Shown: positions 1 through 5,226 of the stretch, in pieces
Numbering within the stretch: position 1 is the first letter of the stretch
Layout: every line of letters begins with the position of its first letter
From: Cyanobacteria bacterium UBA11153
Lineage (GTDB): Bacteria; Cyanobacteriota; Cyanobacteriia; Cyanobacteriales; Coleofasciculaceae
DNA length: 5,267 bases
NCBI GenBank assembly: GCA_003511885.1
Contig: DOIX01000214.1
Location: forward strand, 4,451-9,717
Direction: 5' to 3'
Position numbers and translations under genes: made by a program
The notes under the pieces: generated by a model
Database searches by the model: none
What the model saw: only the letters and a program-made list of their open reading frames with translations
What the model was told of the DNA's origin: nothing

Positions 1-75
1 GTGGTTAAAACCTTCTCAATACATGGAGAAAATAAAAAAGATATTCGCTTTAAATTTCCTCCTCTAAACAAATAA
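1..75 (+). CDS. possible C-terminal end of an upstream gene (partial)
   Basis: The first 24 codons of frame 1 are open and end at a TAA at 73-75, 26 bases before the start of the SWIM gene. The peptide is charged and ends in RFKFPPLNK. It shows no motif I can assign and does not look like the usual SNF2 helicase C-terminus that might be expected next to a SWIM gene. A second frame is also open from the left edge to a TAA at 65-67, so the reading is not unique. If real, this gene would be co-directional with the SWIM gene and could share a transcript with it. An open stretch of 24 codons in AT-rich DNA can arise by chance, hence the low confidence. Confidence 0.35.
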   Translation: MVKTFSIHGENKKDIRFKFPPLNK

Positions 76-101
76 CAACCAAGAACCAAAAATAAACAAC
101 C

Positions 102-926
102 ATGAGCAATTATGAAATAGAAAATCCAGAATGGTGGGTACAAAGATGGAACGATTTACTTAATTCCTATCGATTCAAAAAGCGTCTAGAAAGAGCCAGA
201 AACTACGCAAGAGAGGGCAATGTATTAAACATTGAATTTCAAGGTTCTCAAGTATTAGCTCAAGTACAAGGCACCGCACCCGAACCTTATCAAGTATCAC
301 TATCTATCGATCCATTTTCCGAAGAAGACTGGAATTATGTAGTCGAAACCATGGCACAGGAAGCAATTTATTCAGCTTATCTACTAGCAGGAGAAATGCC
401 CGATAATATTGAAAAAGTTTTTACCAGTAATGGATTAAGTTTATTTCCATTTACCCTCTCAGATATCCATTCTCGGTGCAGTTGTCCCGATCCCAAAAAT
501 CCCTGCAAACATATTGGCGCAGTCTATTATCAATTAGGAGATAGATTTAGTGAAGATCCTTTTGTATTATTCCAATTACGGGGACGTACCAAAGGAGAAA
601 TTCTCAACGACTTGCGCAGGCTGCGGAGTACAAATATCCCAGAAAAAACAACCCTACAAACACAAGATATTCAGTCCGAATCTCCTTATCCATCAGATAC
701 CTCATCCCCTGTTACCCCTCTGAAAATTGAAGAATTTTGGCAATATAATGAGCCTCTAGATTCTTCTCTCGTAGTCATTACCCCACCACCAGATAATTCC
801 ACCATATTAGATGTCTTAGGTACGATTCCTTTATCGGCAGTTGATTCTCGTACTATGGCGTATTTTAAGGAAGCATATCAGATAGTTAGTCGAGAAGCAA
901 TGATATCAGCTTTAAATCGGGAGTAG
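102..926 (+). CDS. SWIM zinc-finger protein
   Basis: This 274-residue soluble protein carries one SWIM-type zinc finger. The ligands are C126, C128, C135 and H137, in the pattern CxC-x6-CxH (local sequence CSCPDPKNPCKH), which fits the SWIM consensus. The N-terminus is rich in Trp, Arg and Lys (WWVQRWNDLLNSYRFKKR, residues 11-28), as I recall from cyanobacterial members of this family. Residues roughly 175-230 are Ser/Thr/Pro-rich and probably a disordered linker, followed by a short C-terminal helical region. SWIM domains are thought to bind DNA or protein, and in bacteria such genes often sit beside SNF2-family helicases; none is visible here. The ATG at 102 is the first start in frame after the stop of the preceding frame and has no Shine-Dalgarno sequence. 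The stop codon lies in the left arm of a downstream repeat. The family call is firm; the exact role is unknown. Confidence 0.85.
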   Translation: MSNYEIENPEWWVQRWNDLLNSYRFKKRLERARNYAREGNVLNIEFQGSQVLAQVQGTAPEPYQVSLSIDPFSEEDWNYVVETMAQEAIYSAYLLAGEMPDNIEKVFTSNGLSLFPFTLSDIHSRCSCPDPKNPCKHIGAVYYQLGDRFSEDPFVLFQLRGRTKGEILNDLRRLRSTNIPEKTTLQTQDIQSESPYPSDTSSPVTPLKIEEFWQYNEPLDSSLVVITPPPDNSTILDVLGTIPLSAVDSRTMAYFKEAYQIVSREAMISALNRE

Positions 927-990
927 GGAATGGTTAATGGCTAATGGCTAATCATCAAGCTATTCCCTTCTCCCTACTCTCCATTCCCTA
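921..990. repeat. imperfect inverted repeat with short tandem heptamers
   Basis: The left arm (GAGTAGGGAATGG, 921-933) has two alternative partners on the right: TCCCTACTC at 971-979 is the exact complement of 921-929, and CCATTCCCTA at 981-990 is the exact complement of 924-933. Between the arms a 7-base unit is repeated (GTTAATG, GCTAATG, GCTAATC, 933-953). This resembles the low-complexity GGGAATGG-type repeats common between cyanobacterial genes. The left arm contains the last codon and stop of the SWIM gene. No T-run follows, so it is not a standard intrinsic terminator. Confidence 0.6.
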
Positions 991-1003
991 TTCTTTATAA
1001 ATA

Positions 1004-1978
1004 ATGACACAAACAAATAAACCTAAAATAGTAACAATTGGTGGTGGCTCCGGTGTTAGTACCGTGCTTAGTGAGTTAAAAAATTTAGCAGATGTAACTG
1101 CTGTTGTCTCAATGATGGATAGTGGAGGAAGTAGTGGTAGACTGCGAGACGAACATGGTATTTTACCGCCAGGAGATGTATTGAAATGTATTTCGGAATT
1201 GTTGCCGGATAATGAGTCTAGTAAGAAATGGCGTGATTTTCTCCATTATCGCTTTCGTAAAGGGGAAGGGTTAAAAGGGCATAGTTTAGGTAACTTACTC
1301 TTAGCGGCAGCTTACGATTGGGAAGGCGGTACTCCTTTTGGCATTGAGTCGGTATCCAATTTATTAGATATACAGGGGCGCGTACTTCCGGTTACTTTAA
1401 ATGATGTGGATTTAATTGCTAAACTAAATGATGGTACCGATTTAGTTAGCGAAACTAGGATCGATCTTCGGACTAATTTTGAACAAAGGATTGAGTACAT
1501 ATATCTTTCGCGCCGCGCACAGGTTTATAAACCTGTATTGCAAGCAATTATGGATGCGGATCATATTGTAATTGGCCCTGGTAGTTTATTCACTAGCATT
1601 TTGCCTAATTTTTTAGTGGAAGGTTTACCAGAAGTATTAGCTGAAACTAATGCACCTAAAACTTATGTGGTAAATTTGGTAACTGATCCCGCAGAAACTA
1701 CTGGCTATAAGGCATCAGATTTTATTAGAAAACTTGAAGAATATTATTGTGATGGGAAATTAGTTGATTATGCGATAGTGAATACCAATCCTATTCAAGA
1801 TATGTTAGGTCATATTTATGCAACAGAAAATAAGTTTCCTGTTGAAGCTGATATTGAGGAGTGTCAAAAATTGGTAAAGAAAGAGGTAATTAGCGGTAAT
1901 TTTATGAAAGGAAAGACTATTTTACGACACGATAGTCGTCGTTTGGCAGAGATTATACTTGAACGTTGTCATCGATAG
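1004..1978 (+). CDS. yvcK: YvcK/CofD-like gluconeogenesis factor
   Basis: This 324-residue protein belongs to the YvcK (UPF0052) branch of the CofD superfamily; the Bacillus protein is of similar length. Visible landmarks are the N-terminal Rossmann-like glycine loop GGGSG (13-17), MMDSGGSSGRLR (37-48), PPGD (55-58), GHSLGNLLL (92-100), GPGSLFTSI (191-199) and NLVTDPAETTGY (224-235). In Bacillus and mycobacteria YvcK proteins bind UDP-sugars such as UDP-GlcNAc and are needed for normal morphology and growth on gluconeogenic carbon; no enzymatic reaction is firmly assigned. The whole family core is present with no frameshift. The ATG at 1004 puts the glycine loop at the usual distance from the N-terminus and has no obvious Shine-Dalgarno sequence. 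The rapZ and whiA genes that neighbour yvcK in Firmicutes are absent here. It lies 77 bases behind the SWIM gene in the same direction and may be transcribed with it. The GC content is lower than in the following pgi. Confidence 0.93.
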   Translation: MTQTNKPKIVTIGGGSGVSTVLSELKNLADVTAVVSMMDSGGSSGRLRDEHGILPPGDVLKCISELLPDNESSKKWRDFLHYRFRKGEGLKGHSLGNLLLAAAYDWEGGTPFGIESVSNLLDIQGRVLPVTLNDVDLIAKLNDGTDLVSETRIDLRTNFEQRIEYIYLSRRAQVYKPVLQAIMDADHIVIGPGSLFTSILPNFLVEGLPEVLAETNAPKTYVVNLVTDPAETTGYKASDFIRKLEEYYCDGKLVDYAIVNTNPIQDMLGHIYATENKFPVEADIEECQKLVKKEVISGNFMKGKTILRHDSRRLAEIILERCHR

Positions 1979-2005
1979 GGACTGGGGTAGGGGAAAAAAT
2001 ATCGA

Positions 2006-2208
2006 GATAATGCGCCGTAACACACCCTACTGCCATTATCAATTAGCCGTTAGCAATTAGTCTCAATTCGTAGGGTGCGTTATGCTGAAAGCTAACGCAC
2101 CATCCACTAGTTTAGCTGGTGCGTTACGGCACATTGGTTGAATAATTGTCAAATTTGAGCCGATAATGTGCCATAACACACCTTACTGCGATTAACAATT
2201 AGCCATTA
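2006..2208. repeat. cluster of alternating inverted and direct repeats between yvcK and pgi
   Basis: Two direct copies of a 47-bp sequence (2006-2052 and 2162-2208, 41 of 47 identical by eye) flank a palindromic centre. A 9-base core, TAACGCACC or its variant TAACACACC, appears five times in alternating orientation: 2018-2026 (forward), 2074-2082 (reverse), 2093-2101 (forward), 2118-2126 (reverse) and 2174-2182 (forward). The outer copies each start 56 bases from the nearest inner reverse copy, so the layout is nearly symmetric. Sequence 2009-2026 also matches the reverse complement of 2118-2135 at 16 of 18 positions. Motifs of the GGTGCGTTA kind are, to my knowledge, common dispersed repeats in cyanobacteria. 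The cluster covers nearly the whole gap, and its right end reaches into the pgi coding sequence. Confidence 0.8.
2074..2126. other. two mutually exclusive hairpins in the repeat cluster
   Basis: GGTGCGTTA at 2074-2082 is fully complementary to TAACGCACC at 2093-2101, giving a 9-bp stem with a 10-base loop that can gain two more GC pairs inside (GC at 2084-2085 with GC at 2091-2092). The same middle arm, extended by one base (2093-2102), pairs equally well with TGGTGCGTTA at 2117-2126 over 10 bp, with a 14-base loop. Only one can form at a time. The site lies between the 3' ends of two convergent genes, so it could slow transcription or shield mRNA 3' ends in either direction. There is no U-run, so a standard terminator is not supported. 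Confidence 0.5.
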
Positions 2209-3788
2209 ATAGAAACCATCAAACTACTAGGTTGTGCGAGATTTCCTTCTAAAACAACACCTCGTTGATTAGCGTGAAGATGACGCATAATCTTGTAAAT
2301 TGCTTCCACTTGATGAGATGCACCAAGTTTTTCGGCTAATTCCGATACTGACATGGGTTTTCCAGCTTCCCTTAATACTAATAGCGATCGCGTCTGTAAG
2401 TCCAAAATCGCTGCGGCTGCCTTTTTCCCGGCTTCTACGCCTGGTTGATGATAGGCATTAATATTCACCAAAGAAGCATAAAATCCTACGGCACGCTCAT
2501 AAAGAGCAATTAATGCCCCCACTGTGTAAGGATTTACTTGGCGAATTGTTACTGTAATCGAATCGCGCTGATTTTCATACAATGCTTGGCGACTTCCTTG
2601 CAACAAACCTGATAGATAATCGCCAGAAGTTACCCCTGTTTCCACTTCAGTAGAAGTCCCTTCTCTATCTTCTAATACTTCAATAAAAGTAGCGAAGAAA
2701 TTAGGAATCCCTTCCCGCAATTGCTGCACGTAAGCATGTTGATCCGTAGAACCTTTATTCCCATAAACCGCCACACCTTGATACACAGTATTCCCCTCCA
2801 AATCTTTCTCTTTACCCAAAGATTCCATTACCAACTGTTGCAGGTAACGAGAAAAGAGTAATAAACTATCTTTGTAAGGCAAGATCACCATATCTTTCTC
2901 ACCCTTCCCATTCCCAGCAAAATACCAGGATAAGCAGAGTAAAGCCGCCGGATTCTTTTTAATATCAGCAATCCGAGTCGCCCCATCCATTGCTTTAGCA
3001 CCTGCAAGCATCTGACGGATATCAATCCCTTGCAATGCTGCTGGCAGCAGTCCCACTGCTGATAATTCAGAAGTCCTTCCTCCCACCCAATCATACATGG
3101 GAAAAGTGCCTAACCAGCCTTCAGATTTTGCCCGTTTATCCAGATTGCTATCTTTACCAGTAATTGCCACAAAATGGGGAGCAAAATCTAAATGTTGACA
3201 CTCGTAAGCCTTTTGCACCTCAATCATGCCATTGCGAGTTTCCGGAGTTCCCCCAGACTTAGAGATAACTAAGACTAAAGTGGTAGAAAGCCTGCTTTTT
3301 AACTTAGCAAGAATGCGATCGATACCAGTAGGATCTGTATTATCAATAAAATGAATTGCCAGCGGTGGAAATATGGGAGAAATTGCTTCCGCCACAAATT
3401 GAGGTCCTAAAGCCGAGCCGCCAATCCCGATAGACAAAACATCAGTAAATTTAGCCGATGCCGGAGGATGAATTTCCCCACTGTGGACTTTGGCAGTAAA
3501 AGTCTCAATCTGTACTAAAGTATCGACGATATCTCCTTTAAGTTCCGGCGTTGGTGCTAAATCGGGATCTCGCAGCCAGTAATGCCCCACCATCCGATTT
3601 TCATCAGGATTTGCGATCGCACCTCCTTCCAAAGCATTCATATCCTGAAATGCCTTCTCAAACTTAGCTGCCATCGCCAGGGCAAAGGCATCATCAAACC
3701 CCATCCGGCTGACATCCAAGTAAAAATCCAATCCTTCGTGGTAATAAAGCCAGTCTTGGTAGCGTTGCCAGAGTGCAGAAGCGTCCAT
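2199..3788 (-). CDS. pgi: glucose-6-phosphate isomerase
   Basis: This cytoplasmic enzyme interconverts glucose-6-phosphate and fructose-6-phosphate in glycolysis, gluconeogenesis and the oxidative pentose phosphate cycle. The protein has 529 residues, normal for cyanobacteria. Two SIS sugar-phosphate domains are visible: GIGGSALG (121-128) and SKSGGTPET (176-184) in the first, followed by the family signature [14 protein letters not shown] (233-246). Expected catalytic residues are present: E322 in MESLGK, H351 in [12 protein letters not shown], and K455 in [12 protein letters not shown], which is also the second family signature. Residues from about 465 to 529 form an extra C-terminal segment with winged-helix-like character ([23 protein letters not shown]), which I recall from cyanobacterial and plastid-type enzymes. 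The ATG at 3788 gives the typical N-terminus ([19 protein letters not shown]). A weak AAGGA lies 13 bases upstream. The last codons and the TAA fall inside a repeat copy. The gene is convergent with yvcK. Confidence 0.97.
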   Translation of the reverse strand: MDASALWQRYQDWLYYHEGLDFYLDVSRMGFDDAFALAMAAKFEKAFQDMNALEGGAIANPDENRMVGHYWLRDPDLAPTPELKGDIVDTLVQIETFTAKVHSGEIHPPASAKFTDVLSIGIGGSALGPQFVAEAISPIFPPLAIHFIDNTDPTGIDRILAKLKSRLSTTLVLVISKSGGTPETRNGMIEVQKAYECQHLDFAPHFVAITGKDSNLDKRAKSEGWLGTFPMYDWVGGRTSELSAVGLLPAALQGIDIRQMLAGAKAMDGATRIADIKKNPAALLCLSWYFAGNGKGEKDMVILPYKDSLLLFSRYLQQLVMESLGKEKDLEGNTVYQGVAVYGNKGSTDQHAYVQQLREGIPNFFATFIEVLEDREGTSTEVETGVTSGDYLSGLLQGSRQALYENQRDSITVTIRQVNPYTVGALIALYERAVGFYASLVNINAYHQPGVEAGKKAAAAILDLQTRSLLVLREAGKPMSVSELAEKLGASHQVEAIYKIMRHLHANQRGVVLEGNLAQPSSLMVSING

Positions 3789-3826
3789 AAGCAGCTATTT
3801 TTCCTTGTGTTTTAACCAATCACAAG

Positions 3827-3854
3827 TTTATGTCTTTCATTTGTCCCTTGTCAG
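3827..3854 (-). promoter_or_regulatory. candidate sigma-70-type promoter of pgi
   Basis: On the minus strand, CTGACA (3849-3854, five of six matches to TTGACA) is followed after 16 bases by CATAAA (3827-3832, four of six matches to TATAAT). Transcription would start near 3820 and leave a leader of about 30 bases before the pgi ATG. Spacing and position are sensible, but the -10 match is weak and such pairs arise often in AT-rich DNA. Confidence 0.3.
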
Positions 3855-3911
3855 TTTTTTATTGGGAGTGCAAGACTTTTGAGTTTTGAGGTATGAGTTA
3901 AAATTATCCCT

Positions 3912-3953
3912 ACCAGGGCATCCGCTCTGTTACTCCCCACCAGGACATTCGCC
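3912..3953. repeat. two direct copies of a CCAGGRCAT repeat
   Basis: ACCAGGGCATCCGCT (3912-3926) and ACCAGGACATTCGCC (3939-3953) are related units 27 bases apart. Matching units occur on the other side of the toxin gene: CCAGGACAT at 4501-4509 and ACCAGGGCATCTGCT at 4516-4530 (14 of 15 identical to the first copy). The rest of the pgi-toxin gap (3789-3962) holds the candidate pgi promoter and a low-complexity GAGTTTTGAG stretch (3881-3890) whose reverse complement recurs at 4408-4417. I see no gene in this gap. Confidence 0.6.
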
Positions 3954-3962
3954 CTACCACTC

Positions 3963-4229
3963 TCAAATATAAGGTTTCGGCAAGACTCGCCAAAATTTGA
4001 CAATATTACCCATCACCTCGATCGCGACGATATAGTTGTCAATGGTAAATCGATAAAATATGGCATCTGAGCCAATTGGGTGGATATCCGGTAAGTCTTG
4101 AATCCGTTTCAGTTGTACAAACTCCTCAAAGACAACCTGATACACCTGCTGGTAAGCAGCAGACTCTAAACTTTTGAGATCTTTTAAAAAGGAACGGGCA
4201 TAGCGCACTTCTATGCTCACAGGAGTCAC
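3963..4229 (-). CDS. RelE/ParE-family toxin-like protein, apparently solitary
   Basis: This 88-residue protein fits the RelE/ParE toxin fold in length and pattern. An N-terminal helical region with the typical ARSFLKDLKSL (11-21) is followed by a second helical stretch and then by the strand-rich end FYRFTIDNYIVAIEVMGN and IVKFWRVLPKPYI. The basic residues R60 and R81 sit where RelE-type ribosome-dependent mRNases usually have functional arginines, but residue equivalence was not checked by alignment. ParE relatives poison gyrase instead, and the sequence alone does not separate the two activities. The start is a GTG at 4229; a second in-frame GTG at 4220 would give a product beginning MSIEVRYARS, closer to the usual family N-terminus. 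No in-frame ATG exists before the upstream stop (4251-4253). Partner antitoxin genes normally overlap or abut the toxin start, but no antitoxin-sized frame is visible on either side. It could be an orphan, a decayed module or a repurposed regulator. Confidence 0.75.
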   Translation of the reverse strand: MTPVSIEVRYARSFLKDLKSLESAAYQQVYQVVFEEFVQLKRIQDLPDIHPIGSDAIFYRFTIDNYIVAIEVMGNIVKFWRVLPKPYI

Positions 4230-4346
4230 TCTAATTACAAACTTTCCATTTTACTCCCATAACGACCAGATGGAAAATGGGAGTAGGGGCAAAAAAAACC
4301 ACACCCTACCCTCACAAAAAGACTTTTTCATCCAGCCTCATGTAGT

Positions 4347-4363
4347 GCTAGCATCTTGCTCGC
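4347..4363. repeat. small hairpin of a GCAAGATGC-type repeat
   Basis: GCTAGCATCTTGCTCGC folds into a stem of six pairs with one T-C mismatch around a TCT loop. The same sort of palindrome (GCGAGCAAGATGCTCGC on the other strand) is, as I recall, a common dispersed repeat between cyanobacterial genes. It abuts the tandem duplication that follows. No coding or terminator role is evident. Confidence 0.5.
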
Positions 4364-4401
4364 TGGAGGTTTTGCGTAAATGCTGGAGGTTTTGCGTAAA
4401 T
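4362..4401. repeat. perfect tandem duplication, 2 x 20 bp
   Basis: The unit GCTGGAGGTTTTGCGTAAAT occurs twice back to back (4362-4381 and 4382-4401) without a mismatch. The perfect identity suggests a recent slippage or duplication event. It is not coding in any convincing frame, and two adjacent copies without a spacer are not a CRISPR array. Confidence 0.9.
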
Positions 4402-4422
4402 CCTTAACTCAAAACTCTCCTC

Positions 4423-4514
4423 ATATCATGTCCGGTCGATTACGATAAATAAAAATGCCTCAAACTAATCATTATACAGGAGCGCGTATAATTGCGATCG
4501 CCAGGACATGATAT
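4423..4514. repeat. 92-bp inverted-repeat unit with inner palindrome
   Basis: The arms 4423-4440 and 4497-4514 are inverted repeats matching at 16 of 18 positions, with a perfect 11-base outer part (ATATCATGTCC against GGACATGATAT). Centred inside is a second perfect palindrome, ATTATAC (4471-4477) against GTATAAT (4486-4492), with an 8-base loop. The inner arms place a TATAAT on each strand, facing outward. One HIP1 octamer (4494-4501) overlaps the right arm. The unit could be a miniature mobile element, a structured RNA or an operator region. No convincing -35 box or coding frame accompanies it. Confidence 0.6.
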
Positions 4515-4530
4515 CACCAGGGCATCTGCT
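4501..4530. repeat. second pair of CCAGGRCAT repeats
   Basis: CCAGGACAT (4501-4509) and ACCAGGGCATCTGCT (4516-4530) match the units at 3940-3948 and 3912-3926 in the same orientation. The two pairs bracket the toxin gene and the repeat-rich gap, about 600 bases in all. This pair overlaps the right arm of the inverted repeat and ends 15 bases before the stop codon of the next gene. Confidence 0.55.
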
Positions 4531-4545
4531 GTACTATTTCCTCAA

Positions 4546-5139
4546 TTAAGCACTAGCTTGATTCAATTCCTGCCAGCGCTGTTGCCACATCGCTTCTACT
4601 GCGGCGACTGCTTCTGGCAAATCAGCAAACGTCGCGGCTTGCCGTTTGATTTCTGAAGCTAGCTCTTCTAAAGATATCGACTCGCTACAACAGCCCAAAA
4701 CATACCCCCACGCTTCTTGCCATTTTCTGGCAGCTTCAATGCGATCGCGAATTGGCTTCATCCTTTCTTCTTCTTCCCGCAACAGAGCGGATTTTTTTAC
4801 CCAAGCTTCTCGCCACTTTTCCAGGGCTTCTGACTCTTGGTGTCCATCGTACCATTCCCTTTCAGTACGAAGAATTTCGCCTAATTCATCCAGACTAGCG
4901 CGATCGCGACAATTGTTAATCGCGATAATTCCTTGTTCCACCCAAATTGGCAAATGGCGATAACTGATAAACTTGCCACGCCCTTCGACGAATTTGACCC
5001 AGATTTGGTGATGCCAGCATTCAACCCGCTCAATTTGGCGGAATGGTATTTTCAGAAAAGCAGCCACTTGGATGCGAATTCTCTCCAAGGGGAATTCAGT
5101 CGGGTTAACTATTTCAGCCGTAATCAAATTTGTAGACAT
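4546..5139 (-). CDS. protein of unknown function with three WxxxW motifs
   Basis: I do not recognise this 197-residue protein. It has no signal peptide and no membrane segment, so it is probably cytoplasmic. Residues about 15-70 look like a compact mixed alpha/beta domain (ERVECWHHQIWVKFVEG, then YRHLPIWVEQG). From about 80 onward it is highly charged and helical, and residues 100-140 (ALEKWREAWVKKSALLREEE and onward) could form a coiled coil. Three W-x3-W motifs recur: W109/W113, W140/W144 and W185/W189, the first two as KWREAW and KWQEAW, suggesting degenerate helical repeats. The pair C150-C151 is the only notable cysteine feature besides C41 and C77. The ATG at 5139 has a weak AGGGA about 5 bases upstream. 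Two HIP1 sites lie inside the gene, which argues for long residence in a cyanobacterial genome. Its upstream region is cut short by a transposon end about 48 bases from the start codon. Confidence 0.75.
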   Translation of the reverse strand: MSTNLITAEIVNPTEFPLERIRIQVAAFLKIPFRQIERVECWHHQIWVKFVEGRGKFISYRHLPIWVEQGIIAINNCRDRASLDELGEILRTEREWYDGHQESEALEKWREAWVKKSALLREEEERMKPIRDRIEAARKWQEAWGYVLGCCSESISLEELASEIKRQAATFADLPEAVAAVEAMWQQRWQELNQASA

Positions 5140-5195
5140 AAATCCCTATTGTTCCTGATTTTGAGCGGTTTCCCACCCAAAAATTTATTGAAGAA

Positions 5196-5216
5196 CCCCG
5201 CGCCTGAAGGCGGGGG
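5196..5216. repeat. hairpin with GC-rich stem
   Basis: CCCC (5196-5199) pairs with GGGG (5213-5216) and CGCC (5201-5204) pairs with GGCG (5209-5212) around TGAA, with G5200 bulged. It is the strongest GC-rich stem in the window. There is no immediate T-run on either strand, so a transposon-end hairpin fits better than an intrinsic terminator. Confidence 0.7.
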
Positions 5217-5226
5217 ATTCTGATCC

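Larger units (their letters stand above)
4230..4545. other. 316-base repeat-rich gap with no gene
   Basis: No convincing coding frame is present on either strand. The gap starts with a pair of mirrored arms (TACTCCCAT 4252-4260 complementary to ATGGGAGTA 4277-4285, and TTCCAT 4244-4249 complementary to ATGGAA 4270-4275). Next come an A8 run (4291-4298), GTAGGG/CCCTAC arms (4283-4288 and 4304-4309), a small hairpin, a 20-bp tandem duplication, and a long inverted repeat with an inner palindrome. The minus strand frames that lead into the toxin start are closed by stops at 4251-4253 and 4232-4234, so no overlapping antitoxin reading frame is left. Confidence 0.7.

Noticed and set aside
1312..1500. 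Minus-strand frame inside yvcK
   Set aside because: It is antisense to the conserved yvcK core, with no start signal or family match.
1979..2198. Intrinsic terminators for yvcK or pgi
   Set aside because: The hairpins are clear but none is followed by a T-run in either direction; they are better described as repeats.
2885..3094. Minus-strand frame inside pgi
   Set aside because: It is an out-of-frame reading of the pgi catalytic region.
3582..3815. Plus-strand frame over the pgi start
   Set aside because: It is antisense to the strongly conserved pgi N-terminus and has no recognisable motif.
4232..4260. Tiny minus-strand frame (MGVKWKVCN) as an antitoxin remnant
   Set aside because: It has nine codons, no antitoxin features, and is made of the mirrored repeat arms at 4244-4285.
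4362..4401. Possible CRISPR repeats
   Set aside because: The two 20-bp units are directly adjacent with no spacer, and there are only two.
4213..4407. Plus-strand frame across the toxin start and repeats
   Set aside because: Most of it is translated palindromes and the tandem duplication.
4646..4963. Plus-strand frame opposite the unknown gene
   Set aside because: It is antisense to a better-supported frame, is Ser/Arg-rich and has no family resemblance.
5196..5216. Intrinsic terminator
   Set aside because: The stem is strong, but neither strand has a T-run directly after it; the flanking sequence fits a transposon end better.
4933..5223. Plus-strand frame running into the transposon end
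   Set aside because: It is mostly antisense to the unknown gene, and its last residues (PAPEGGGF) are just the translated hairpin.
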